This document shows positions 39,858 through 48,168 of a DNA stretch of 64,000 nt, piece after piece. The translations under genes and the position numbers were made by a program. The DNA lies in contig CAYXTR010000006.1 of NCBI GenBank assembly GCA_964468185.1, forward strand, positions 1 to 64,000. Direction: 5' to 3'. The notes under the pieces were generated by a model that saw nothing but the letters and a program-made list of their open reading frames with translations, was not told the DNA's origin and did not search any database. Each line of letters begins with the position of its first letter. The first letter of the stretch is position 1. Source of the DNA: JANQFV01 sp964468185. GTDB lineage: Bacteria > Planctomycetota > Phycisphaerae > UBA1845 > Fen-1342.

Positions 39858-41061
39858 GCCTCAATCCTGTACCCGCAGACGCCCCCTGCTGCAACAGGTC
39901 GACCACCACCTCCGTACCCACGCCCGGCTGGGATTGAATCGTAATTGTCCCTCCGTGTGCTTCGGCAATTTTCCGGCAAATCGGCAGGCCCAACCCCGTG
40001 CCACGGGCCTTCGTCGTGAAAAACGGCTCCATGGCCCGCCGGGCCACATCCGGACTCATCCCGCCGCCCCGATCAGCCACGATCAGCCGCACACCACCAT
40101 TCTGCGGACTGGCCGAAAACCGAACTGCCCCACCCGCCGGTGACGCCTGTGCCGCATTCAATAGCAGATTCATGAGCAACTGCTCCAGCAGATTCTCATC
40201 CGCGTGCAACTCCGGCAAGTCGCCGTCCATGTTCACGTCAACCCGCACCCGCTCAAACGTCGGCTCGTTCTTCAACAGCGATAGCACCCGCTCCACCAAC
40301 CGCGGCAGTTCACAATGCTGGCTCCGCGGCGGCTTCGGCCTGGCATAGACCAGCAGGTCCTTGACCGTACGGTCCAACCGCTGGATCTGCCGTTGCACCT
40401 CGCCCAGCACCGACCAATGCGCCTGATCCGGCTTCATACTCCCGCGGATGATCTGAATCGCCCCGCTGATCCCCGCCAGCGGATTCTTGATCTCATGCGC
40501 CAGCGACGCGGCAAGCTGCCCCACATGCGCAAGCTGCTCGGCCTCGTTCAGCCGCGCCCGCATCGCATCCCGCTCGACCGTCCGAATATGCTCATCGTGA
40601 CTGTCGCGGTAGCTTTGCAGCATGATCCCGAGTTCGAGCATCAACAGCTTGTGCAACGACGCCAGCTTCGCCTGCTTCCGGCGCACCGGCAGGTGCTTGA
40701 TGCACTCCTGTAACTCCTGCCAAATGACTTCCAGCGCCACAATCATGAAGTGCTGCGGCAACCCAATGCGAACGTGCACGCGCCCGATCAACTCGCGCTC
40801 ACGCACGTAACCCGCGTCGTACTTCCCACAGAACAAGCCCCGCAGCCACTGCATCATCGTCGAACGGAGCCGCTCAAACTCCTCCGGCGACCCACCCAGC
40901 AATTGTCGCGCCCGCACGTCCTTGCGTGCCTCGGCGTAGAATCGCTCCACGAGCGCGGGCAGGCAGCCGTCAATCGGCTCGCCCAGCGCACGCAGATTGG
41001 CGGCATCTTCCTCTGTAAAGCCGACGTATGCCCCCATCTCCTCAAAGATACTCGCGGCCAT
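39832..41061 (-). CDS. Globin-coupled sensor histidine kinase
   Basis: A 409-residue soluble kinase. Residues 1-165 look like a protoglobin/globin-coupled sensor domain. The proximal heme ligand is probably His96 in GRVHVRIGL, within YVRERELIGRVHVRIGLPQHFMIVALEVIWQEL, the hallmark of heme-based oxygen or NO sensors. The kinase part has the H box LAASLAHEIKNPLAG with phosphoacceptor His189. The ATPase domain contains LLMNLLLNAAQ (N box), ADRGGGM and GTGLGLPICRKIAEAHGG (G boxes). There are no membrane segments. ATG 41061 is preferred over the TTG two codons upstream. Its stop overlaps the sigma-54 regulator gene by 26 bases, so it most likely phosphorylates that protein. Ligand identity is inferred. 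Confidence 0.92.
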   Translation of the reverse strand: MAASIFEEMGAYVGFTEEDAANLRALGEPIDGCLPALVERFYAEARKDVRARQLLGGSPEEFERLRSTMMQWLRGLFCGKYDAGYVRERELIGRVHVRIGLPQHFMIVALEVIWQELQECIKHLPVRRKQAKLASLHKLLMLELGIMLQSYRDSHDEHIRTVERDAMRARLNEAEQLAHVGQLAASLAHEIKNPLAGISGAIQIIRGSMKPDQAHWSVLGEVQRQIQRLDRTVKDLLVYARPKPPRSQHCELPRLVERVLSLLKNEPTFERVRVDVNMDGDLPELHADENLLEQLLMNLLLNAAQASPAGGAVRFSASPQNGGVRLIVADRGGGMSPDVARRAMEPFFTTKARGTGLGLPICRKIAEAHGGTITIQSQPGVGTEVVVDLLQQGASAGTGLRHERTGPDR

Positions 41062-41152
41062 ACGCAAGATTCTACCGGAGCCGCGGTGCAGCCGCGACCG
41101 AACGCGGCGGTCGCCAGGGACGCCGGGCCAGACTCGTCAGACAAGCAGCCCT

Positions 41153-43408
41153 TTATACCGGCGGGTCAATGCACTCGAGCACCGTCATCGCGGTCGCATT
41201 CACGACGTCCTCGACCTCGCACGAAAGTTGCAGCGCGTTGACCGGCTTCGCGAAGCCGAACGTGAGCGGGCCGATCGATTCGATCGACGTCAGTTGCGTG
41301 AGCAACTTGGCCGAAATCAGACCCGCCGCCAGGTTGGGAAAGATGAACACGTTTGCCGGTCCCTTGAGCTCACAGAAGGGGTAGAGATCCTGTTGGAGAT
41401 CCTTTGAAAGGGCAATATCCGCCTGCATCTCACCATCCACGTGCAGGTCGGGCTCACGCTGCTTGAGCAGCTTGACCGCGTCACGTACCTTCGCTGCCGC
41501 TGGATGTCGCACCGTGCCGAAGTTACTGCACGAGAGCATGGCAACCTTCGGATCAATGTCGAAGTAGCGGACAACATCCGCCGCCAGCTGGGCCGTATCC
41601 GCCAGTTCCTCAGCAGTCGGGTCGATCTGGGCAGTGCAGTCCGCGAAGAACAGCACGTCATTCTTGGTCAGCATGATGTACATGCCAATGACACGCTCCA
41701 CGCCATCCCGCAGCGGCAACACCTGTAGCAGCTTGCGCAGTACGCCAGGGTACGTGCGACCAATCCCGCATACCATGCCGTCTACGCGACCCAGGTCGAG
41801 CATGCAGGCCGCGAACGTATCGGGACGCCAGACATAGAAGCGTGTGTCGAGCCAACTGGCGCCCCGACGCTTGATCTTGTCGTAAAAGTGCTGAATCAGA
41901 CCTTCCTTTTCAGCTTCAACATGTGGGTCGAGGATCTCGGTATCTCCGAGATCCACGGCGAGTTCCTTGGCGCGCTGCCGAATCAGGTCCGCCCGCCCGA
42001 CCAGCACCGGCCTGGCCATCTCCTCCTCGCGAATCACGCGAACAGCTCGCAAGATGGTGGGATGCTCGCCATCGGAGAAGATGATCCGCTTGCCGCTCTG
42101 TCGGCTGCGGGCCCGGATGGAACGCATGAACGTCTGCGAGCGCGAGAGCGAAGCGTGCAACTGATCGCGGTAGGCGTCGAAGTCCTGCATCTCCTTGCGC
42201 GCCACACCCGACTTGACGGCCGCCTCGGCCACCGCCGAAGACTCCCACACATACACGCGCGGATCAAATGGCTTGGGAATGATGTACTCCGGACCGAACA
42301 CGAGCTTCTTCAACCCGTAGGCGCGCAGCACGCGTTCCGGCACATCCTCGCGCGCGAGACTCGCCAGCGCATGACACGCGGCCAGCTTCATCTCCTCATT
42401 GATCTTGCGGGCATGCACATCGAGGGCACCACGGAAGATGAACGGGAACCCCAGCACATTGTTAACCTGGTTGGGAAAGTCACTGCGGCCCGTCGCCATG
42501 ATCGCATCCGGCCGAATCTCCTGCACGATTTCCGGCCGAATCTCCGGGTCCGGGTTCGCCATCGCAAAGATGATCGGCTTGTCCGCCATCGACTTCACCA
42601 TCTCCGGCGTCACGATGTCCTTGATCGACAGACCGGAGAAGCAGTCCGCCCCCTTCATGGCATCCGCCAGCGTGCGCGCCGACGTATCGACCGCGAACTC
42701 CTCCTTGATCGGGTTCATCCCCTCCTCGCGGCCCTTGTAGATGACACCCTTCGAATCCACCATCAGGACATTCTCAGGCTGCACGCCCAGCGACATATAG
42801 AACTTCGCACAGGCCACGCCCGCTGCACCAGCCCCACTGATGACGATGCGGATCTTGCGGATGTCCTTGCCCTGCAGGATACACGCGTTCAGCAGCGCCG
42901 CCCCCGAGATGATCGCGGTGCCATGCTGATCATCATGGAACACGGGAATGTCCATCATCTCCTGGAGCCGCTGCTCGATCATGAAGCACTCGGGCGCCTT
43001 GATGTCCTCCAGATTGATCCCGCCGAAAGTCGGCTCGAGCTTCTTCACAATCTGGATCAGCTCTTCCGGATCGGTCGTGTTGACCTCGATGTCGAAGACA
43101 TCGATATGCGCAAACCGCTTGAACAGAACGCCCTTGCCCTCCATCACCGGCTTACCCGCCAGCGCGCCGATATTGCCCAGCCCGAGCACCGCGGTCCCGT
43201 TGGAAACCACGGCGACCAGGTTGCCACGCGACGTGTACTGATACGCCAGGTCCGGGTCGCGCTGGATGTCCAGACAAGGCTGCGCAACGCCCGGCGTATA
43301 GGCCAGCGACAGATCACGCTGCGTAACACAGGGCTTGGTGGGATTCACTTCGATCTTGCCAGGAGTGGGCTTCGAATGATACAGGAGGGCTTCTTCTCTG
43401 AGATCCAT
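41153..43408 (-). CDS. maeB: NADP-type malic enzyme with C-terminal phosphotransacetylase-like domain
   Basis: A 751-residue bifunctional-size malic enzyme that oxidatively decarboxylates malate to pyruvate. The malic domain spans about 1-410 (YTPGVAQPCLDIQRDPDLAYQYT, VSNGTAVLGLGNIGALAGKPVMEGKGVLFK, DDQHGTAIISGAALLNAC, ISGAGAAGVACAKFYMSLG). The phosphotransacetylase-like domain spans about 420-751 (RIIFSDGEHPTILRAV, LSCSNFGTVRHPAAAKVRDAVKLL). In homologues the second domain has no proven acetyltransferase activity and is thought to be regulatory. The start ATG 43408 is in the family's usual position, with GGAG about 10 bases upstream. It is co-directional with the kinase gene 91 bases downstream. 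Confidence 0.95.
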   Translation of the reverse strand: MDLREEALLYHSKPTPGKIEVNPTKPCVTQRDLSLAYTPGVAQPCLDIQRDPDLAYQYTSRGNLVAVVSNGTAVLGLGNIGALAGKPVMEGKGVLFKRFAHIDVFDIEVNTTDPEELIQIVKKLEPTFGGINLEDIKAPECFMIEQRLQEMMDIPVFHDDQHGTAIISGAALLNACILQGKDIRKIRIVISGAGAAGVACAKFYMSLGVQPENVLMVDSKGVIYKGREEGMNPIKEEFAVDTSARTLADAMKGADCFSGLSIKDIVTPEMVKSMADKPIIFAMANPDPEIRPEIVQEIRPDAIMATGRSDFPNQVNNVLGFPFIFRGALDVHARKINEEMKLAACHALASLAREDVPERVLRAYGLKKLVFGPEYIIPKPFDPRVYVWESSAVAEAAVKSGVARKEMQDFDAYRDQLHASLSRSQTFMRSIRARSRQSGKRIIFSDGEHPTILRAVRVIREEEMARPVLVGRADLIRQRAKELAVDLGDTEILDPHVEAEKEGLIQHFYDKIKRRGASWLDTRFYVWRPDTFAACMLDLGRVDGMVCGIGRTYPGVLRKLLQVLPLRDGVERVIGMYIMLTKNDVLFFADCTAQIDPTAEELADTAQLAADVVRYFDIDPKVAMLSCSNFGTVRHPAAAKVRDAVKLLKQREPDLHVDGEMQADIALSKDLQQDLYPFCELKGPANVFIFPNLAAGLISAKLLTQLTSIESIGPLTFGFAKPVNALQLSCEVEDVVNATAMTVLECIDPPV

Positions 43409-43674
43409 GGGGGTGTTGCTCCGAGGCGAGGTACCGCACGATCGCTGCACGCCGTCCGGGCCGGCCGACCTGCCTCAGTGTCGTCGACCCGAAACGGGAA
43501 AACGAGAATTGTACCCAGTTGTCGGGACCGATGCGAGGGGTGCCAAGCCGACGCAGACGGCAGCCGTGGCCACCATTCTCTGACCCGCCCGCTCCCTAGC
43601 ACACCTACGTATGCTATGGTTCATTGCACGATGACCGCCTCGCCCATAATCCGACCAGCCGCCAGGAGCATGCC

Positions 43675-44199
43675 ATGAGCAACGGCCAGACCACCTTTTT
43701 CGGACCCGACCTCTCCCGCGGCCCGGTCTCCAGCTACCGCATCGAAACCGCCGCCGTCCAGATCGCCACCACGCTCGCGCAGTTACGCGCCCCACTCGGC
43801 CGCAGCGCCGACGACCTGCGCAACCATGCCGACTTCATTCGTGAACTCGCCGATCGCCTGGCACCGGACTGGGCCGCCCAGGTCGCCCTCGACGTCGGCG
43901 AAGAAAGCGGCAACGAGGTCGTCACCTCCATCCGCGCCGCCATCGGCACCTACGGGCTGCTCGACTGCTGGCTCTGCGACACCGTCGGCGCGGGACTCAC
44001 CACCACCGCACCCTATGCCGTCGACTGGCTTTCCGGCACCCTGCTCGAAACCGTCGTCGCCAAAAAGCGGTACCGCGTCATCACGCCGACGAGCGGCGTC
44101 GTCTCCGCCAAAGTCACCCAAAGCGGTACCGCAACCTGGCGTTGGGCCGTCAGTCGTCATGGCCGGGTTTACTACTCCAGTCCACTCCAATTCACGTAG
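43675..44199 (+). CDS. Protein of unknown function
   Basis: A 174-residue soluble protein that I do not recognise. The first 80 residues are helical (RIETAAVQIATTLAQLRAPLGRSADDLRNHADFI), and the rest is mixed with several Trp, Thr and Val and one tail region (KRYRVITPTSGVVSAKV...SGTATWRWAVSRHGRVYYSS) that reads as beta strands. Cys pairs (LLDCWLCDT) lie near residue 105. No signal peptide or membrane segment. ATG 43675 has AGGAG 6 bases upstream. A small GTG-initiated gene follows 12 bases after its stop, so the two are probably an operon. Confidence 0.7.
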   Translation: MSNGQTTFFGPDLSRGPVSSYRIETAAVQIATTLAQLRAPLGRSADDLRNHADFIRELADRLAPDWAAQVALDVGEESGNEVVTSIRAAIGTYGLLDCWLCDTVGAGLTTTAPYAVDWLSGTLLETVVAKKRYRVITPTSGVVSAKVTQSGTATWRWAVSRHGRVYYSSPLQFT

Positions 44200-44211
44200 G
44201 AGACCACCCCC

Positions 44212-44439
44212 GTGTCCGAGACGATGCAACGCACCTGCATGCCAATCGAGCCCTGCGACGTCGACGGCGTCTACGCCGCTCCCGCCGCCGCCCGCGATCC
44301 CGACGTCGAACCGCGCCTCATTGACAATCGCCCCGTCCAGGCCATGGCACCGCACCCCGACGATCCCGATCGTGTCATCATTACGGCAGAACACCCCGAC
44401 ACACTCGATTACCTGCCAGACCCGTATATCGAACTGTGA
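44212..44439 (+). CDS. Small acidic protein of unknown function
   Basis: A 75-residue protein, Pro- and Asp-rich, with no recognised domain (CMPIEPCDVDGVYAAPAA...DDPDRVIITAEHPDTLDYLPDPYIEL). It has no hydrophobic segment. GTG 44212 is preceded by AGGAG with a 9-base gap. It follows the unknown gene above after 12 bases and is probably translated with it. The paired small size and composition suggest a partner protein, but nothing in the sequence says of what kind. Confidence 0.5.
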   Translation: MSETMQRTCMPIEPCDVDGVYAAPAAARDPDVEPRLIDNRPVQAMAPHPDDPDRVIITAEHPDTLDYLPDPYIEL

Positions 44440-44461
44440 TCCCCGACTCTATCACCAACCG

Positions 44462-46840
44462 TCAACGTGCCGATTCGCCGCCGGACAACCTGTCCGCCAC
44501 TCCCTTGGCACTGCTGCCGTCCTGCTGCACAGCCTGGTGCTCCGGTTGGTCGCTGGGCTGCTTCGTCGCCGGCCCAGATTTGCCAGAAGCCGGCTGATGA
44601 TCATGAACGGGCCCCAATCCGTCGTACGGCACTTCAACCTCCAACAAGCCCGCGTTTACGATCACGTGTTTCTTGGCCGCAAGCACACGCACGACGCGCC
44701 CCGCACGGCGAAAACGCTTGACATATACGGAATCGCCGGGCTGCAACGCCTCCACTTCCTGATCACTGAGAGAACGCGGGGTGTGTGCCGGTCGCGGCTT
44801 TGACGCCCCACCACCCCCATGATTGCCATGCGTCGGCGTCTTCGCACGCGGTCGTTGCGTGCGCCCGCGCCCCGCCGGCTTGCCCTTCGCGGACGCGGGC
44901 GGCTCCGGCTTGGCGGCGCGCGGTGGCGGAGGCGGGGCCTGTGGCGGCAGCACATCCCCCAACGGCACTTCCACGGAGAACGCTCCGACATCCACTTCTG
45001 CACGATGCTGCTCGATCCGTAGCCGCACAATCTTCCCATCCCGATCGAAGTTGCGCACGCGTACCGCGTCGCCCGGCTGGAGATGCACCACCCGTTGCAC
45101 CCACTGCTGAAAATCCTCGCGCCGCCGCTCGTATTCGGTCCGCGCCGCCTGAGCGGCACTCTCCGCCTTCGACGCGTTAACCTGCGCCTCCTCCGCCTGC
45201 TTTCGGGCTCGCTCCGCCTCCCGTTTGACCACGCGGGTGCTTTCGAGGGCCTGATGCAGCGCCTTCGCTTTGTGCGACACGTTCCGCCGCGCGGCCGCCA
45301 CCATCCGCTTTGACATGCCCAGCCGCTGCGCCACGTCAATCGCATTGCTATGTCCCGGTTCGCCCATCAACAGGTGATAGGTCGGCCGCAAGGTCTCAGG
45401 GTCGAAGTCGACACACGCGTTCTCCGCGCCTTTGCGCGTCAACGCAAATCCTTTCAGCGCCCCCAGGTGCGTCGTCACCACCCCCCGACACTTCAGCCGC
45501 AGCATCTCATCCAGAATCGCCCGCCCCAGTGCCGCACCTTCATCCGGATCCGTCCCGGCTCCGAGTTCATCAATCAGCAGCAACGCCCGTGGGCCCGCAT
45601 GCCGCAGCATGTCCAGGATCCGTGTCAAATGGGCACTGAACGTACTCAGCGACTGCTGCATACTCTGCTCGTCGCCCACATCAATCAGAATATTGCTGAA
45701 AACACCGATCTCCGAGTGGCGATCCACCGGGATCGGCACACCCGCCTGCACCATCAGGGACAACAACCCGATCGTCTTCAGCGTAACCGTCTTCCCTCCC
45801 GTGTTCGGCCCCGTCACGATCACCAGGTGAAAATCATGGCCAATCCGGTAATCGATCGGCACCACCGGATCCGGCGTCTGACCTGCGGCGCGCTTCTGTT
45901 GATTGATGTCGACCAGCAGCGGATGCCGAGCGTTGCGCACGTTCAGCGTACCTTCAGCGGCGAGCGCGGGACACCGCAGTTCGAACGCCTTCGCAAACCG
46001 GATCTTGGCCACCACCAGGTCGATCACGGCCAGCGTGTCGAGCGTCTTGCGAATCGACGCCTCGTTGAGATGCACCTCGTGCGTCAACTCCCATAGAATC
46101 CGACCTATCTCCTCCTGCTCCTCACTGCGCAGGTTGGATATCTGGTTGTTGAGTTCCACTACCGCTGCCGGCTCAACGTACAGCGTCGCCCCACTATCGG
46201 ACGTCCGGTGCACGATGCCCTGCACCCGGCCACGATTCTCACTCCGCACCGGCAGGACCAGGCGATCGCCATGGAACGTGTAGTTGGGATATTGCAGAAA
46301 ACGGCGTACGCCGGCATCCCGCAGCAGTTTGTCAATAGAAACCTTGATCTGTCCGCTGGCGTGCTCGATGTCCCGCCGTATGCCGCGCAGCTTCGGGCTG
46401 GCATCGTCGCGGACATTCCCGCGCTCGTCGATGACGCTGCGAATGCGCTGAGCAATCGTATGGAAATCTCCGACCCGTCCCGCCAGGTGCCGAAACTCCG
46501 GGTACGTGTCCGGGATCTCGGCCATCCAGCGGGCCATGGCATGCGTCCCCTCAAGCGTCAGCCCCACCCGGGCCATCTCCTCCACCGTCACCCGCAGCGG
46601 CGGCCCGGTGCGGCGAAGAATCTCGCGGACATCGGTAATCCCCCCGAACGGCGGCATCCCACGCTCCTCAACCAGCCGCTGCAATTCCTGAACCTGGTCC
46701 AGCCAGCGCTTGACCAGCGTCTCGCGCGCAACCGGGTGGATATTCTCGGCCAATGACCGGCCGAGACCGGTTAGCGCATAAGACGCCAGCAGTTCGCGAA
46801 TCCGCGCAAAATCGAGGCAGTGCAGCGAATGATCGTCCAT
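44462..46840 (-). CDS. mutS2: MutS2-type DNA-binding ATPase lacking the Smr nuclease domain
   Basis: A 792-residue MutS2 protein, a family that binds branched DNA or collided ribosomes. Residues 1-330 are the MutS-like clamp/lever region. The ATPase has Walker A VTGPNTGGKTVTLKT (about 335-350), then LIDELGAGTDPDEGAALGRAIL, THLGALKGFA and NACVDFD. A coiled coil (about 510-590) is followed by a KOW/SH3-like motif (QPGDAVRVRNFDRDGKIVRL), a long Pro/Lys/Gly linker, a second such motif (GDSVYVKRFRRAGRVVRV) and a polar tail. The usual Smr endonuclease domain is absent. I start at ATG 46840 because that aligns with the family N-terminus; an in-frame ATG at 46948 would add 36 unsupported residues. 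It is divergent from the TPR-like gene. Confidence 0.93.
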   Translation of the reverse strand: MDDHSLHCLDFARIRELLASYALTGLGRSLAENIHPVARETLVKRWLDQVQELQRLVEERGMPPFGGITDVREILRRTGPPLRVTVEEMARVGLTLEGTHAMARWMAEIPDTYPEFRHLAGRVGDFHTIAQRIRSVIDERGNVRDDASPKLRGIRRDIEHASGQIKVSIDKLLRDAGVRRFLQYPNYTFHGDRLVLPVRSENRGRVQGIVHRTSDSGATLYVEPAAVVELNNQISNLRSEEQEEIGRILWELTHEVHLNEASIRKTLDTLAVIDLVVAKIRFAKAFELRCPALAAEGTLNVRNARHPLLVDINQQKRAAGQTPDPVVPIDYRIGHDFHLVIVTGPNTGGKTVTLKTIGLLSLMVQAGVPIPVDRHSEIGVFSNILIDVGDEQSMQQSLSTFSAHLTRILDMLRHAGPRALLLIDELGAGTDPDEGAALGRAILDEMLRLKCRGVVTTHLGALKGFALTRKGAENACVDFDPETLRPTYHLLMGEPGHSNAIDVAQRLGMSKRMVAAARRNVSHKAKALHQALESTRVVKREAERARKQAEEAQVNASKAESAAQAARTEYERRREDFQQWVQRVVHLQPGDAVRVRNFDRDGKIVRLRIEQHRAEVDVGAFSVEVPLGDVLPPQAPPPPPRAAKPEPPASAKGKPAGRGRTQRPRAKTPTHGNHGGGGASKPRPAHTPRSLSDQEVEALQPGDSVYVKRFRRAGRVVRVLAAKKHVIVNAGLLEVEVPYDGLGPVHDHQPASGKSGPATKQPSDQPEHQAVQQDGSSAKGVADRLSGGESAR

Positions 46841-46935
46841 GTTTTTGTAATTGATGCGCGGCGGCTGGTCCGCCACAATGCCGTGTTGCTCGTGCCAGCC
46901 GACCCGCGGCACGCGTTTTCGGAGTAGCGTAGGGT

Positions 46936-48021
46936 ATGCGAAATCCATCGGTCAGTACAAGCCTTCTGCTCGCACTGTGGGCGGTAATCCCCCTGCCGGC
47001 CCAGCAAACGCGCCCCGCGACGACGCTGCCGGCCGTCAGCAGCCATCCAACGTGCCAGACCGAGCAACTGGAGTCGCTCGCGCAAGCCGTCCAGGCACAG
47101 CCCGGGGATCTGACCGCCATCCGCAATCTCCTCGAAGCCTACCTGCGCACCGAACGCTTCGACGCCGCCGACGCCCTCCTCGCCCGTTCGTTGCAACGCA
47201 TGCCCGCCGAGAGCACGCTGCGGCTCTGGTGGGCCGACGCGGCCCTGGCCCAGGACCGGCCCGCCTGTGCACTGCGACGCCTACAGGAGCTGCCCCCGCG
47301 TGAACGTGAGACACCAGCCGTCTGCTTCCGGCTCGCAAGGTGCTACTACGCGCTGGATCGCGTCATCGGCGATGCCCAGATTCGCACCGTGCCCGACGGA
47401 CGACCCGGCCAGTTCGTCGGCGGATACCTGCTCGTCGAGCCGCGCCCGGGAGCGGATCGCTTCCTCTGCTGCCCACCCGCCTCAGCCCTGTTCATGCTAC
47501 GACAGGCTCTCGACGGCGGCTTCGACGAACCCGCGGCTCACGTCCTGCACGCCCGCATCTGGTGCAAGCTGGATCGCCCAACCGTCGCCCACAGTGTTCT
47601 CAAGAACCGGGCCGCGGTACTCCTTGCAAACCCCGATCCGGACGTGCTGCTGGCGTTCTCCGAGGTAGCCTTGGCTGCCGACGCCTTGCGTGACTACGTC
47701 CGATACGAACAGTTACGCGGACAACGCGATCCGACCACGCGGCAGGAAATTCTCGTCGGGGCCTACCTGATGGTCGCCGAGCGCTTCGCGCTCCGGGGCG
47801 ACAACGTGCTACGTCTCCAGTGGCTGCACCGGGCCGCCGACCTGCGGCCGGATGATCCCGCAGTACTCGCCCGCCTGGGTGACGCTGCCTGGGAAGCGGA
47901 CAAACACGCACAAGCCGGCGCAGCCTACCGCCGCCTGTTGCGGGTCCGTCCGAACCATCCCCGCAAGCCCGAAATACTGCACCGCCTGGCAGATACACCC
48001 CACGATGCCATGCCGCGTTAG
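46936..48021 (+). CDS. Exported TPR-like repeat protein
   Basis: A 361-residue protein with a signal peptide (MRNPSVSTSLLLALWAVIPLPAQQ). The rest is helical with TPR-like pairs, for example AQPGDLTAIRNLLEAYLRTERFDAADALLARSL (about 55-87) and LRPDDPAVLARLGDAAWEADKHAQAGAAYRRLLRVRPNH near the end. Such proteins are usually scaffolds in the periplasm. ATG 46936 follows GGAG by 11 bases. The function and partners are unknown. Confidence 0.75.
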   Translation: MRNPSVSTSLLLALWAVIPLPAQQTRPATTLPAVSSHPTCQTEQLESLAQAVQAQPGDLTAIRNLLEAYLRTERFDAADALLARSLQRMPAESTLRLWWADAALAQDRPACALRRLQELPPRERETPAVCFRLARCYYALDRVIGDAQIRTVPDGRPGQFVGGYLLVEPRPGADRFLCCPPASALFMLRQALDGGFDEPAAHVLHARIWCKLDRPTVAHSVLKNRAAVLLANPDPDVLLAFSEVALAADALRDYVRYEQLRGQRDPTTRQEILVGAYLMVAERFALRGDNVLRLQWLHRAADLRPDDPAVLARLGDAAWEADKHAQAGAAYRRLLRVRPNHPRKPEILHRLADTPHDAMPR

Positions 48022-48168
48022 CAACCACCGGAATCTGGTTGTTACTGCACATACACGAAGCCCTCGCTGGCCAAGTCGGGGAGATCTGGCGACAATATGC
48101 GATTCTGCCGGCGCGCGTCGCGTGACTCGGCACCGTTGGATTCTCCTGCGATGAGGACCTCTTTTCTG

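Noticed and set aside
41888..43678. A 596-codon open frame on the plus strand opposite maeB
   Set aside because: It lies wholly antisense to the clear malic enzyme gene; its translation is low-complexity (Arg/His/Asp-rich) and is explained by GC-rich codon bias.
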